NCBI RefSeq assembly: GCF_010667575.1
Contig: NZ_JAABNT010000003.1
Span: 372,001 to 436,000, forward strand
Length of the DNA: 64,000 nucleotides
Direction: 5' to 3'
DNA from: Sulfitobacter sediminilitoris
GTDB lineage: Bacteria > Pseudomonadota > Alphaproteobacteria > Rhodobacterales > Rhodobacteraceae
The notes beneath the pieces were generated by a model. It saw only the letters and a program-made list of their open reading frames with translations. It searched no databases and was not told where the DNA came from. Position numbers and translations under genes: made by a program. Within the stretch, counting starts at the first letter, position 1. Each line of letters opens with the position of its first letter. Positions 28,589-38,260 of this stretch are shown here, in pieces.

Positions 28589-29116
28589 TTGGACTGGTAT
28601 CAGACGCTTTTTGAACTGATCGACATGCGATCCTTTTCGAACCTGTGGTTCTGGATCGTGCTGGCGGTGGTGTGGTCCACGGCAAGTCATTGGGTGCTGG
28701 GCGTTCCTTACGACATGGTGCTGCGGGCCAAGCGACAGGGCGGTCAGGCCGAGGTTGATCTGGAAGACATGGTACGGATCAACGTGAACCGGTTGTTGTA
28801 CATCGGTCAGGTTTCTGGCCTTTGGCTGGCCGGCTTCGCTTGCTTTTTCCTGACCTTGCTGGGGCTCACCGGATTTGTCTACGGCATGGAATTTGCCCAG
28901 GCAGTGTTTTTGCTGGCTTTCCCCTTGTCGCTGGTGGGCATGCTGGGCCTGTCAACCGCCCGTCTGATCCAGGCAGAGGGGGCAACAGGCGAGCTTCTTT
29001 ACAAGCGGTTGAACCGGCAAAGGCTCTACACGCAGCTGATCGGCATGGTGTCGATCTTTGTGACGGCGCTTTGGGGGATGTACCAGAACGTCACCCTTGG
29101 GCCGCTTGGTGGTTGA
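28589..29116 (+). CDS. membrane protein, 'component of SufBCD complex' family
   Basis: A 175-aa protein with four hydrophobic helices (about 19-40, 74-97, 103-125 and 148-168). It starts at TTG 28589; no ATG lies upstream in frame. In Rhodobacteraceae this protein is often labelled a component of the SufBCD complex, but nothing in the sequence indicates iron-sulfur assembly and no suf genes are near. It lies between hemB (divergent) and mfd (31 nt downstream). I regard its function as unknown. Confidence 0.8.
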   Translation: MDWYQTLFELIDMRSFSNLWFWIVLAVVWSTASHWVLGVPYDMVLRAKRQGGQAEVDLEDMVRINVNRLLYIGQVSGLWLAGFACFFLTLLGLTGFVYGMEFAQAVFLLAFPLSLVGMLGLSTARLIQAEGATGELLYKRLNRQRLYTQLIGMVSIFVTALWGMYQNVTLGPLGG

Positions 29117-29147
29117 CAGCGCAGGTTGAAGCCCCAATTGAGGCCTC

Positions 29148-32100
29148 ATGGTAGAGCAGAGCAAGATTACCCTTTCCGGCGTTCCTGAGGGATACGACGC
29201 CCGCGCGATACTGGACGAGGTCGCGCGCGGTGGGCCGGTGTGCCACGTGGCCCGCGATGACAAGCGCATGGCGGCGATGCAGGCCGCCCTTGCCTTCTTT
29301 GCCCCCGATATGCCTGTGGTCACCTTTCCGGGGTGGGATTGCCTGCCGTATGACCGTGTATCGCCGAATGCCGATATTTCCGCACAGCGCATGGCAACAC
29401 TGGCCGCACTTGTCCACGGGATGCCAGAGAAGTTTGTTCTGCTGACCACGCTGAATGCGGCCACTCAGCGGGTTCCGGCACGCTCGGTCCTGAAGGACGC
29501 GGCCTTTGTCGCCAAGGTCGGCAACAGGATCGATGAGGCCGCCTTGCGGGCTTTTCTGGTGCGCATGGGCTTTGTGCAAAGCCCCACAGTGATGGAACCG
29601 GGCGACTATGCGATCCGCGGCGGGATCATCGACATCTATCCGCCGGGCGATCTGGGCCCTGTGCGGCTGGATCTGTTCGGTGATGTGCTGGACGGGGCAC
29701 GCCGCTTTGATCCTGTCACCCAGCGCACGACGGAAAAGCTGGACATGGTGGAACTGGCGCCGGTGTCCGAGATCATTCTCGACGAGGCGTCGATCACGCG
29801 GTTCCGGCAGAATTACCGGATTGAGTTTGGCGCGGCAGGTACGGATGATCCGCTATATGAAGCCATTAGTGCAGGGCGCAAGCATCAAGGGGCGGAACAC
29901 TGGATCGCGTTTTTCCATGAAGAGATGGAAACGCTGTTTGATTATCTTCCCAAGGCGACGGTCACATTAGACGATCAGTTGACCCCGGCGCGGCTGGCCC
30001 GGTGGGACAGCATCGTCGATCAATACGAGACGCGCAAGATCGCCATGGCGAACCGGTCCAAGATGGACAGCGTCTACAAGCCTGCGCCGCCCGAAGGCAA
30101 ATATCTGGATGACGAGGCGTGGTTGCTGGCAACGGCGGAGAAGCGCGTTGTGCAGTTCACGCTATTGCCGCAGCCGACCGGGCCGGGGGTGCTGGATGCG
30201 GGCGCGCGGATCGGGCGCAACTTCGCGCCGGAGCGCCAGCAGGAATCCATAAGTCTTTTCGGTGCGTTGGCATCACATGTGAAAGCAAAGCTTGAAGAGG
30301 GGCCCGTCCTGATCGCGAGCTATTCCGAAGGGGCGCGAGAGCGGCTGACGGGGCTGATCGAGGACGAGGGGCTGGCCGAGGCGATACCGGTGCCCAATGC
30401 GAAACGCATTGGCAAGCGCGGGCTGCATCTGGCGGTCTGGGCGCTGGAGCACGGGTTCGAGGCACCTTACGGCGAGGGGCGTCTGACGGTTATATCCGAG
30501 CAGGACGTGCTGGGCGACCGGTTGATCCGGGCACCCAAGCGCAAGCGCCGGGCGGAGAATTTCCTCACCGAAACCCAAAGCCTGACGCCCGGCGATCTGG
30601 TGGTGCATGTGGATCACGGCATCGGGCGGTATCACGGCATGGAGGTCGTGACCGCCGCCGGGGCCGCGCATGAATGTCTGGTGCTGGAGTATGCCGAGAA
30701 CGCCAAGCTGTATCTGCCGGTCGAGAATATCGAACTGCTGTCGAGATACGGCCACGAGGAAGGGCTGCTGGACAAGCTGGGCGGTGGCGCGTGGCAGTCC
30801 AAGAAAGCCAAGCTGAAAGAGCGCATCCGCGAGATAGCGGACAAGCTTATCCGCATCGCGGCGGAACGCGCCTTGCGCAAGGCACCTGTGCTTGAGCCGC
30901 CACCGGGGATGTGGGACGCGTTTTCAGCGCGCTTTCCTTATCAGGAGACTGATGATCAGCTGCGTGCGATTTCGGACGTGATCGACGATATGACCTCCGG
31001 CAACCCGATGGATCGTCTGATCTGCGGCGACGTCGGCTTTGGCAAGACCGAGGTCGCGATGCGGGCGGCCTTTATCGCGGCCATGTCAGGCGTGCAGGTG
31101 GCGGTGATCGCACCCACGACACTGCTGGCGCGGCAGCACTACAAAAGCTTTGCTGAGCGCTTCAGAGGCTTTCCGATCAATGTCCGCCAGCTTAGCCGCT
31201 TTGTCAGCTCAAAGGATGCCGCCCTGACCAAGGACGGGATGGCCAAGGGCACAGTGGATATTGTCATTGGCACCCATGCGCTACTGGCCAAGGGGATCAG
31301 GTTTCAGAACCTTGGGCTGCTGGTCATTGACGAAGAGCAGCATTTCGGCGTGCAACACAAGGAACGCCTGAAAGCGCTGCGCACAGACATCCACGTGCTG
31401 ACCCTGACGGCCACGCCAATTCCCCGGACATTGCAATTGAGCCTGACCGGTGTGCGTGACCTGTCGATCATCGGCACCCCGCCCGTTGACCGCCTTTCGA
31501 TCCGCACCTACGTGAGCGAATTCGACACCGTGACCCTGCGCGAGGCGCTTTTGCGAGAGCATTACCGGGGTGGACAGTCGTTTTATGTGGTACCGCGCAT
31601 CAGTGACCTGCCAGAGATCGAGGCGTTTCTGAAAGACCAACTGCCAGAGCTAACCTATGTTGTGGCTCACGGGCAGATGCCGGCAGGAGAGCTGGATGAC
31701 CGGATGAACGCCTTTTACGATGGCAAGTTCGATGTCCTGCTGGCCACGACGATCGTGGAATCCGGTCTGGATATTCCCACGGCCAACACGATGATAGTGC
31801 ACCGTGCTGACATGTTTGGATTGGCACAGCTTTATCAGATCAGGGGACGGGTCGGGCGTAGCAAGACGCGGGCCTATGCCTATCTGACAACCAAACCACG
31901 CGCGAAACTGACGCCATTGGCTGAAAAACGGCTGCGCGTGCTGGGGTCACTCGACACGCTCGGTGCGGGCTTTACGCTGGCCTCTCAGGATCTGGATATT
32001 CGCGGGGCAGGGAACCTGCTGGGCGAAGAGCAGTCGGGCCAGATGCGTGATGTGGGCTTTGAACTTTATCAGTCGATGCTGGAAGAGGCGATTGCCAAGA

Positions 32101-32624
32101 TCAAGGCTGGCGAGATGGAAGGTCTGTCAGAGGCGGACGATCAATGGGCACCGCAGATCAATCTGGGCGTGCCCGTGCTGATCCCCGAAGACTATGTGCC
32201 GGACCTTGATGTTCGGCTGGGGCTATACCGCAGGCTGTCGGGTCTGAGCACCAAGGTCGAGTTGGAAGGCTTTGCGGCCGAACTGATCGACAGGTTTGGC
32301 AAGCTGCCGAAAGAGGTGAACACGCTGATGTTGGTCGTGCGGATCAAGGCGATGTGTAAACGCGCTGGCATCGCCAAGCTGGACGGCGGGCCCAAGGGGG
32401 CCACGATCCAATTCCACAACGACAAATTCGCCTCACCCGAAGGGCTTGTGCAGTTCATTCAGGACCAGCGTGGGCTGGCCAAGGTAAAGGACAACAAGAT
32501 CGTCGTGCGCCGGGACTGGAAGAGCGACGCGGACAAGATCAAGGGGGCCTTTGCCATTGCCCGGGATCTGGCGGAGCATGTGATTGCCAAGGAAAAAGAG
32601 AAGCGCAAGAAATTAGCGTCGTGA
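29148..32624 (+). CDS. mfd: transcription-repair coupling factor Mfd
   Basis: A 1158-aa ATPase that displaces RNA polymerase stalled at DNA lesions and recruits UvrA. The N-terminal UvrB-homology region includes '[14 protein letters not shown]'; the polymerase-interaction domain includes '[16 protein letters not shown]'; the RecG-like motor has '[16 protein letters not shown]' (motif I), '[15 protein letters not shown]' (II), '[10 protein letters not shown]' (III) and '[17 protein letters not shown]' (VI). The C-terminal regulatory domain is complete. Length is usual. GAGG lies 4 nt before the ATG. Confidence 0.97.
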   Translation: MVEQSKITLSGVPEGYDARAILDEVARGGPVCHVARDDKRMAAMQAALAFFAPDMPVVTFPGWDCLPYDRVSPNADISAQRMATLAALVHGMPEKFVLLTTLNAATQRVPARSVLKDAAFVAKVGNRIDEAALRAFLVRMGFVQSPTVMEPGDYAIRGGIIDIYPPGDLGPVRLDLFGDVLDGARRFDPVTQRTTEKLDMVELAPVSEIILDEASITRFRQNYRIEFGAAGTDDPLYEAISAGRKHQGAEHWIAFFHEEMETLFDYLPKATVTLDDQLTPARLARWDSIVDQYETRKIAMANRSKMDSVYKPAPPEGKYLDDEAWLLATAEKRVVQFTLLPQPTGPGVLDAGARIGRNFAPERQQESISLFGALASHVKAKLEEGPVLIASYSEGARERLTGLIEDEGLAEAIPVPNAKRIGKRGLHLAVWALEHGFEAPYGEGRLTVISEQDVLGDRLIRAPKRKRRAENFLTETQSLTPGDLVVHVDHGIGRYHGMEVVTAAGAAHECLVLEYAENAKLYLPVENIELLSRYGHEEGLLDKLGGGAWQSKKAKLKERIREIADKLIRIAAERALRKAPVLEPPPGMWDAFSARFPYQETDDQLRAISDVIDDMTSGNPMDRLICGDVGFGKTEVAMRAAFIAAMSGVQVAVIAPTTLLARQHYKSFAERFRGFPINVRQLSRFVSSKDAALTKDGMAKGTVDIVIGTHALLAKGIRFQNLGLLVIDEEQHFGVQHKERLKALRTDIHVLTLTATPIPRTLQLSLTGVRDLSIIGTPPVDRLSIRTYVSEFDTVTLREALLREHYRGGQSFYVVPRISDLPEIEAFLKDQLPELTYVVAHGQMPAGELDDRMNAFYDGKFDVLLATTIVESGLDIPTANTMIVHRADMFGLAQLYQIRGRVGRSKTRAYAYLTTKPRAKLTPLAEKRLRVLGSLDTLGAGFTLASQDLDIRGAGNLLGEEQSGQMRDVGFELYQSMLEEAIAKIKAGEMEGLSEADDQWAPQINLGVPVLIPEDYVPDLDVRLGLYRRLSGLSTKVELEGFAAELIDRFGKLPKEVNTLMLVVRIKAMCKRAGIAKLDGGPKGATIQFHNDKFASPEGLVQFIQDQRGLAKVKDNKIVVRRDWKSDADKIKGAFAIARDLAEHVIAKEKEKRKKLAS

Positions 32625-32703
32625 TACCAGTGGATTGGGTTGCCTCGCAGATGGTTGAAGCAACCGGTCCTTTATCTGATTGCAGTCATCCGGAGCTGAA
32701 CGC

Positions 32704-33933
32704 CTATTGCGCAAGCGCGATGCGTTGTTCCACCCGCGACAGATACCGCATCAGGAAGAAACCGACAGTTGCCATGATCAGGATCGACGCGACCAGTGGC
32801 CGGATGGTGCCGTCAAACAGCATGCCCACAGGCGAGGCGATGGCAGCGGCCAGAACGGTTGATACGGCGCTGACCACAGAGGCAGCCATACCGGCGATAT
32901 GGCCCATAGGCTCCATCGCGATGGCGTTGAGGTTGCCGAGGGTCAGACCGGCCTGAAAGAACAGACAGGTCTGAAAGATGACGAATGCGGCAAAGCCATA
33001 CGGTTCGCTTAGGCCCCCCAAGTCAAAGATCAGCATCGCGGATGAAAGCAGGATTTGCACCGCAAGGGTCACGGTAACCAGCAAACGCATCCCAAATCGT
33101 CCTACGATAGCCGCGTTCAACAGGCTGGCACTGCCTGCCAGGATCGCAACGGCACCAAACCAATAGGGAAACGTTTCGGCCCGGTCATAGATCTCGTAAT
33201 AGACCTGTTGCACCAGCATGAGCATGCAAAACAGCATCGCCATGGCAAGGGATTGCACAAGGATGGAGATGCGCACGGAAGGGTGCGCGAAGATTTCTTT
33301 TAAGGCAGCCAGCATCAGGGCAAAGCGCAACGGGCGGCGATCTTTTGGCAAGAGTGTTTCAGGCAGACGTAACCCCATCCAAGAGACGGTAAAAATGGCA
33401 AACAGGATGAAGGCGATGAATATGCCACGCCAGCCAAAGCCTGCGATGATAAACGATCCCATCAGAGGGGCCACTGCTGGGATGAGCGCGAAGATCATCA
33501 TGACGATTGAGGTGATCTTGGCCATTTCCCGGCCCGAAAAAAGATCACGCACAACAGCAACCGAAACGATGCGCGGCCCGGATGCGCCAAGGCCCTGAAT
33601 GACACGGGCCACCAGCATCAATTCCAGTGAGGAACTGGCCCAGGCGACAGCAGCAGCGGCGATGTAGAGCGCTGCACCAATGAAAATGATGCGTCTGCGG
33701 CCAAAGGCATCCGATAATGGTCCGGCGATGAACGTGCCTATTCCCATCCCCAGTACAAAAGACGTCAGGATCAGCGGCGCACGGTGTGCAGTCTCGGGGG
33801 ACAATTCATTCGCGATCTCTGGCAGCGCGGGCAACATCGCATCAATGGAAAAGGCGATGGTTGCAAACATCATTGCAATCAGCGCTACAAATTCGGTCCG
33901 GCTCATGGAGAAGGCTGGATTGTTAGACGACAC
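32704..33933 (-). CDS. MFS multidrug efflux transporter, Bcr/CflA type
   Basis: A 409-aa inner-membrane protein with about twelve helices. 'AFSIDAMLPALPEIANEL', 'GPLSDAFGRRRIIFIGAALYI' (the MFS loop 2-3 motif) and 'RVIQGLGASGPRIVSVAVVRDLF' are strong Bcr/CflA signatures. I choose the GTG at 33933 because GGAG lies 6 nt upstream; the internal ATG at 33906 has no such site. It probably exports small drugs or metabolites by proton antiport. An inverted repeat 30 nt upstream (33963-33984) could be an operator. Convergent with mfd. Confidence 0.92.
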   Translation of the reverse strand: MSSNNPAFSMSRTEFVALIAMMFATIAFSIDAMLPALPEIANELSPETAHRAPLILTSFVLGMGIGTFIAGPLSDAFGRRRIIFIGAALYIAAAAVAWASSSLELMLVARVIQGLGASGPRIVSVAVVRDLFSGREMAKITSIVMMIFALIPAVAPLMGSFIIAGFGWRGIFIAFILFAIFTVSWMGLRLPETLLPKDRRPLRFALMLAALKEIFAHPSVRISILVQSLAMAMLFCMLMLVQQVYYEIYDRAETFPYWFGAVAILAGSASLLNAAIVGRFGMRLLVTVTLAVQILLSSAMLIFDLGGLSEPYGFAAFVIFQTCLFFQAGLTLGNLNAIAMEPMGHIAGMAASVVSAVSTVLAAAIASPVGMLFDGTIRPLVASILIMATVGFFLMRYLSRVEQRIALAQ

Positions 33934-33962
33934 TCAATGCTCCGGTAGTACAGCGCCCATTT

Positions 33963-33984
33963 ATTGACGCCCGATAGCGTCAAT
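33963..33984. promoter_or_regulatory. inverted repeat upstream of the MFS gene, candidate operator
   Basis: ATTGACGC (33963-33970) and GCGTCAAT (33977-33984) form a perfect 8-bp inverted repeat around a 6-nt spacer. It lies about 30 nt before the MFS start, where a repressor would block transcription. It has no T-tract, so a terminator is less likely. The half-site TAGCGTCAA recurs directly at 34018-34026. Confidence 0.45.
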
Positions 33985-34031
33985 TGGTAACCGAAGGTTG
34001 TGGAGGCTACAATGCTCTAGCGTCAAAAATG

Positions 34032-34454
34032 TTAGCCAAAAGCAATCTGTTGGATAGGTTTCAGCCTACGGTGATCTTTTGGCATCAGCGTTTCGCGGGA
34101 CAGATAGAGAACTTGTGCAATATCTTGCACATCGTCCATTGCGCCAGCGTGTTCCATCCCCATGGCAAGTGTGCAGACGTTGTAATTGACGATATCGGTG
34201 CGCTTTTGGTTGCCATTGCTATGCGGGATAACGCGGCTGACAAATCGACAGCTTTCCAAAAGCGCGCGACGGGCGTCATAATCCATTGTGCAGGGCTGTC
34301 CCAAAGCTGCGGCATAATCATCCGTAGCGCAGCCCACGATTAACTCGCCCCCAAGTTGCGAGGCCTGCCGCAGGAAACCGACGTGTCCCTGATGAAACAA
34401 ATCGAAGCGACCATAGGTCAGTATCACTCGGGGTGCTTCGGGCCTGATCCGCAT
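34032..34454 (-). CDS. cytidylyltransferase-like nucleotidyltransferase (TagD/GCT1 type), divergent
   Basis: A 140-aa protein with the N-terminal 'ILTYGRFDLFHQGHVGFLRQA' region of glycerol-3-phosphate and ethanolamine-phosphate cytidylyltransferases; the HxGH motif is HQGH. The family's second signature near the C-terminus, normally RTxGISTT, is replaced by 'VLYLSRETLMPKDH', so activity or substrate may differ. The ATG at 34454 overlaps the stop of the small upstream frame (TGATG). Local GC is clearly lower than around it (53 of 120 bases in 34021-34140). No glycosyltransferase or capsule gene is adjacent. Confidence 0.8.
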   Translation of the reverse strand: MRIRPEAPRVILTYGRFDLFHQGHVGFLRQASQLGGELIVGCATDDYAAALGQPCTMDYDARRALLESCRFVSRVIPHSNGNQKRTDIVNYNVCTLAMGMEHAGAMDDVQDIAQVLYLSRETLMPKDHRRLKPIQQIAFG

Positions 34455-34645
34455 CACGATGCCGCCCTTGGGCCTGTTACGGTTGCCTTCCCGATCTCAT
34501 TGCGCCAGATCGCTTTGATGTCGCGGGTCGGATCCGCAACAAAAAGTCGCGGCACGCAGCGCAGGCTACCTGCAACCAAGTCGTATTGAATGCTGGTATT
34601 GCCCGCGGAATGAATCCGCTTTGGGGGTGTCTTGTTGTCTGCCAT
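34454..34645 (-). CDS. hypothetical small protein (63 aa)
   Basis: A short frame beginning MADNKTPPKRIHSAG and ending GPRAAS, coupled by TGATG to the nucleotidyltransferase start. It is basic, has no membrane helix, and contains 'YDLVAGSLRCVPRLFVADPTR'. An in-frame start at 34723 exists but adds unrelated residues. The Shine-Dalgarno (GAGCGGG) is weak. I do not recognise it. The overlap with the next gene is the main argument that it is real. Confidence 0.45.
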   Translation of the reverse strand: MADNKTPPKRIHSAGNTSIQYDLVAGSLRCVPRLFVADPTRDIKAIWRNEIGKATVTGPRAAS

Positions 34646-34768
34646 TTGCCCGCTCATTCTTGTTTTTGTTGAGGTCTTTGCCTCTTGAACGAGAGTCGTA
34701 AGCAAGCGCGGCCCGGTTGGCAAAGCAATGTTGTCGCTAGGTCACGCTATGTGGCGCATCTGCCATAG

Positions 34769-35404
34769 TCAGGCAGCCGCTGAAAGATCAGCGATGACCT
34801 TGGCCCAGAGCTCGGGCGGTTGGGCACCGGGGATGGCGTGCTGGTTGGCCAAGATGAAGGTCGGAACCGATGTCACACCCATCTGGCGGCTGTGCGCATC
34901 CCGATCACGGATCATCTGCGTATCTTCATCCGTTTGCAGCAGGCGTGCCACCACAGAGGCGTCCATTTCAATGCTGTCGGCAATGTCGGCAAGCACTTCG
35001 GCATCTCCGATATCGCGGGCGTCGATGAAATAGGCTTTGAACAGGGCCGAGACGGCAGCGGTTTGCCGACCCTCAATGCCTGCCCAGTGGATTAGGCGAT
35101 GGGCGTCCAGCGTGTTCGGGGTGCGCTGCATTGCTTCGAAATTGATGGTGAGACCCGCTTTTTCCGCATGTTCCACCACGGGGGCATAGGCGCGCACCGC
35201 GCCTTCCTTGCCGCCGAACTTGCCCTCAAGATAGGCGCGGCGGTCCATGCCTTCGCGGGGCATGTCGGGATTGAGTTGAAAGGGATGCCATTCGATCACG
35301 AAGGGATGGTCTGGGTGATCGGCCAGAGCCTTGTCCAGATGGGCCTTGCCGATGTAGCACCACGGGCAGATCGGATCGGAGATAATGTCGAGTTTTACGG
35401 TCAT
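34769..35404 (-). CDS. DsbA-family oxidoreductase (FrnE-like)
   Basis: A 211-aa thioredoxin-fold protein without a signal peptide, so cytoplasmic. The active site is CPWC (13-16) in 'DPICPWCYIGKAHLD', and 'EWHPFQLNPDMP' and 'GVTSVPTFILAN' (cis-Pro loop) are typical of the FrnE / 2-hydroxychromene-2-carboxylate isomerase-like branch. It overlaps the upstream CoA ligase stop by ATGA and so is co-translated with it. Its partner substrate is unknown. Confidence 0.9.
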   Translation of the reverse strand: MTVKLDIISDPICPWCYIGKAHLDKALADHPDHPFVIEWHPFQLNPDMPREGMDRRAYLEGKFGGKEGAVRAYAPVVEHAEKAGLTINFEAMQRTPNTLDAHRLIHWAGIEGRQTAAVSALFKAYFIDARDIGDAEVLADIADSIEMDASVVARLLQTDEDTQMIRDRDAHSRQMGVTSVPTFILANQHAIPGAQPPELWAKVIADLSAAA

Positions 35405-36900
35405 TTTCTGGAGGCCTCGTAGTCGGCGCGCAGCCGGGCGCGCATGAGTTTTCCGTTGGCGCTGGTGGGTAGCGCATCAACGTGGACGTATAGGCGCGGT
35501 TGCTTGTACCGCGCGAGATTGTCCTGGGCATAGTCGGTGAGCGTGTATTCCTTGATCGGCGCGTCGGCGGTGTAGAACGCGGCGATCACTGTCGTGCCCT
35601 TTTTGACCTCGACTTCGGTCACGCCGATGCCGGTGACGCCGGGCGCATGCAGCATGGTTTCCTCAACCTCAAGCGGTGAGACCCGGAACCCGCCTGCGTT
35701 CATCATGTCGTCGCTGCGGCCCAGATAGGTGATCTGGCCGTCTTCATCCATCATGCCCTGATCACCTGTAAGGAACCATTCGCCGTCAAACTTTGCTTTC
35801 CATTGATCCGGCGCGTTGAGATAACCCATCGCCAGCCCCGGATCGGACTGATGTACCGCAATCACACCGGGGGTATTGGGGCGCGCGGCGCCTTTGGGCG
35901 TGAGGATCTCGAGATTTCGGCCCGGCTGTGCGGTGCCAATAGCACCATCCGTGGCGGGGGTGTTGGGCGAGCCGGAGATGAACGTGGAGCATTCGGACAT
36001 GCCAAACGCTTCATAGACGGGGGTGTCCGTGGCCTCGTTCCACGCGTCGCGCACGGCGGCCGCCATCTTTTCACCGGCACTGAGGCCATGGCGAAGATGC
36101 GGCAGATACACCGGGTCGAGGCCCTTGAGCATTTGTCGAAAGACGCCGGGTGCTGCTGCAAAAAGCGTAGCTTTGTGCCTGGCGATCAGGCCGGGCAGAT
36201 CGCTTGCCGCTGTGCCGGGGGCAGGGATCAGGGCGGTGGCCCCGATGGTCCAGGGGTCCATCAGGCCGGTGCCCAGCGTGTAGGTCCAGTTAAAGGCGCC
36301 TGCGTGCAGCATCCGGTCGTCAGACCGCAGTCCGTACCAGCCGTCAAACATCATCCGTCGCGCCCAGATTGCACGATGCGCGTGCATCACGGCAGAGGGT
36401 TTGCCGGAGGTGCCAGAGGTATAGATGATATAGCCAAGGCGGTTCGGATCACCCATGTGATAGTCGGCAGGTGTGAGGTCGCGCATGGCGCGCAGACGTT
36501 CAAGGTTGATGGTGTTTTCTGCCTCGGGGCAGGGCACCCCGGGATCGCGCAGGATCAGCTTGGGGTCGATGGTTGCGATGATTTTTGCGACTTCGGGTTC
36601 GGTGAGGGCCGCAGCGGTCGGCACGGGAACCAGACCAGCGGCAAGCGCGCCCAGATAGGCAAGCGGAAAGTCGGGCGTATTGCCAAGGCGCATCAGAACG
36701 ATATCGCCCGGCACCAGCCCTTCATTCAGCAATCCCGTGGCCGTTCCGCGCACGGCCTGGATCAGTTGGGCATAGGTCCAGTCTTCGGCGTGATCCTCAA
36801 ACAGCAGGGACAGCGCGACCTTGTCAGGGGTCGCGGCACCGGCCTGTAGAACATAGGCGGCCAAGTTGAATGGATCGGGACAGGGGGCAGTGACATCCAT
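35401..36900 (-). CDS. AMP-dependent acyl-CoA synthetase/ligase (benzoate-CoA-ligase-like)
   Basis: A 499-aa adenylate-forming enzyme. The ATP-binding loop is 'YTSGTSGKPSAVMHAH', the A5-like motif is 'EAFGMSECS', the A7-A8 region contains 'LTGDQGMMDEDG' and 'YLGRSDDMMNAGGFRVS', and the C-terminal catalytic Lys lies in 'TSANGKLMRARL'. I start at the ATG at 36900 with GGAGGC upstream; the longer frame runs into the divergent regulator. Overall layout suggests an aromatic or medium-chain acid substrate, but this is not readable. It is coupled to a DsbA-like gene and divergent (65 nt) from a cupin regulator that probably controls it. Confidence 0.9.
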   Translation of the reverse strand: MDVTAPCPDPFNLAAYVLQAGAATPDKVALSLLFEDHAEDWTYAQLIQAVRGTATGLLNEGLVPGDIVLMRLGNTPDFPLAYLGALAAGLVPVPTAAALTEPEVAKIIATIDPKLILRDPGVPCPEAENTINLERLRAMRDLTPADYHMGDPNRLGYIIYTSGTSGKPSAVMHAHRAIWARRMMFDGWYGLRSDDRMLHAGAFNWTYTLGTGLMDPWTIGATALIPAPGTAASDLPGLIARHKATLFAAAPGVFRQMLKGLDPVYLPHLRHGLSAGEKMAAAVRDAWNEATDTPVYEAFGMSECSTFISGSPNTPATDGAIGTAQPGRNLEILTPKGAARPNTPGVIAVHQSDPGLAMGYLNAPDQWKAKFDGEWFLTGDQGMMDEDGQITYLGRSDDMMNAGGFRVSPLEVEETMLHAPGVTGIGVTEVEVKKGTTVIAAFYTADAPIKEYTLTDYAQDNLARYKQPRLYVHVDALPTSANGKLMRARLRADYEASRK

Positions 36901-36965
36901 GCTGCCTCCGCTAGCCCAGTGCGGGCCGCGTTGCAAGGTGCGGACCAGATGGATATACGAACAGA

Positions 36966-37589
36966 ATGAACAAGGATGCGGCACCGAGCATGATCCAGAT
37001 CGCCCGCGAAAGCGGTGAAACCGACGTGGCACCGCCCGTCGATCTGGGCGCACGGGTGCGCGAGTTGCGCAAGGGCCGCAAGTGGACGCTGGAACAGGCT
37101 GCAAAACAGGCCGGGCTGGCTCGTTCGACGTTGTCCAAGATCGAGAACGGACAGATGTCCCCCACCTATGACGCGTTGAAAAAACTGGCTGTGGGGTTGG
37201 AAATCTCAGTCCCGCAGCTGTTTACGCCGCCGGCGGCGGAAAAGATCAACGGGCGCATGGCGGTGACCAAGTCGGGCGAGGGCAAGGCCAAGGCGACGAC
37301 GACCTACGAGCATGAATTGCTGGGCGACAGTCTGCGCAAAAAACAGATGCTGCCCTATCGTGCCCGGATCAGGGCGCGGTCGATGGAAGAGTTTGATGGC
37401 TGGGTCCGGCACGACGGCGAAGAGTTTCTCTATGTGCTGACCGGGGTTATCATGCTGTATACCGAATTCTACGAACCGGTTGAGCTGCGGCGGGGCGACA
37501 GCGCCTATTACGACGCCACGATGGGTCACAACGTGGTGTCCGTCAGCGCGGAGGACGCCACGATCCTGTGGGTGACCTCGCTGGTGTGA
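36966..37589 (+). CDS. XRE-family regulator with C-terminal cupin domain
   Basis: A 207-aa DNA-binding protein. The HTH covers about residues 24-75 ('LGARVRELRKGRKWTLEQAA', 'LARSTLSKIENGQMSP'), followed by a cupin beta-barrel (about 130-205, 'HDGEEFLYVLTGVIMLYTEFYEPVELRRGD'), a ligand-sensing layout seen in PuuR-like regulators. Only 65 nt separate it from the divergent CoA ligase gene, so control of that operon, with a small acid or amine as effector, is a reasonable inference. Confidence 0.9.
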   Translation: MNKDAAPSMIQIARESGETDVAPPVDLGARVRELRKGRKWTLEQAAKQAGLARSTLSKIENGQMSPTYDALKKLAVGLEISVPQLFTPPAAEKINGRMAVTKSGEGKAKATTTYEHELLGDSLRKKQMLPYRARIRARSMEEFDGWVRHDGEEFLYVLTGVIMLYTEFYEPVELRRGDSAYYDATMGHNVVSVSAEDATILWVTSLV

Positions 37590-37597
37590 TCCTCTGT

Positions 37598-38260
37598 TCA
37601 GATGCGCGGCGTGTCTGAAAAAAGCCCTTTCAGGATCGGATGTGCGACCGCTACCGCGACGATCTGCGCGAGTATAAACATCGGGATATGTCCCGGATTG
37701 ATGCCCGCAAAGGTATCGGAAAAGCCGCGCGCGATGGTGACGGCCGGGTTGGCAAAGCTTGTGGATGCCGTGAACCAATACGCCCCGGTGATGTAGAGTG
37801 CGACAAGTGTCGGCACGACCTCGGGGCGCGAGCGGATGCCGCCGAAGATCACGAACAGCAGACCGAATGTGGCAATGCCTTCGGAGAACCACTGTGCGCC
37901 GCCGGTGCGGTGCATGGTTGTGGACCATTGCAGAATAGGCAGGTCGAACATGGCATGGCAGGCCCAGACGCCAAGGACACCGCCGATGACCTGCGCGACC
38001 GGGTATGCCAGCAAAAGTGAGGCGGGCAGGTCGCCGCGCAGAAAGAACGCGAGGCTGACGGCTGGATTGAAATGCGCGCCCGAAATCGGCCCAAGGGTCG
38101 TGATGATCACGTAGAGCATACAGCCCGTTGCGATGGCGTTGGCCAGAAGCGCCAATGCGACATTCCCGTCTGCAAGGTTCACCGCCATGATGCCAGAGCC
38201 GATGACCGAGATCAGCAAGAGCGCGGTGCCAAGCGCTTCGGCAAAGAGTTGGCGGATCAT
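37598..38260 (-). CDS. MIP-family aquaglyceroporin, probable arsenite channel (AqpS-like)
   Basis: A 220-aa membrane channel with six helices and two pore loops, 'AHFNPAVSLAF' and 'SFANPAVTIARGF', both with intact NPA. It overlaps the arsC stop by ATGA. In Sinorhizobium meliloti an aquaglyceroporin (AqpS) encoded beside arsC lets arsenite leave the cell down its gradient; the same gene pairing here suggests the same job. No arsB or ACR3 pump is present. Confidence 0.9.
   Translation of the reverse strand: MIRQLFAEALGTALLLISVIGSGIMAVNLADGNVALALLANAIATGCMLYVIITTLGPISGAHFNPAVSLAFFLRGDLPASLLLAYPVAQVIGGVLGVWACHAMFDLPILQWSTTMHRTGGAQWFSEGIATFGLLFVIFGGIRSRPEVVPTLVALYITGAYWFTASTSFANPAVTIARGFSDTFAGINPGHIPMFILAQIVAVAVAHPILKGLFSDTPRI

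Noticed and set aside
35803-36849. 348-aa plus-strand frame opposite the CoA ligase
   Set aside because: Antisense shadow, Gly/Arg-rich translation, no domain; the ligase has all its motifs.
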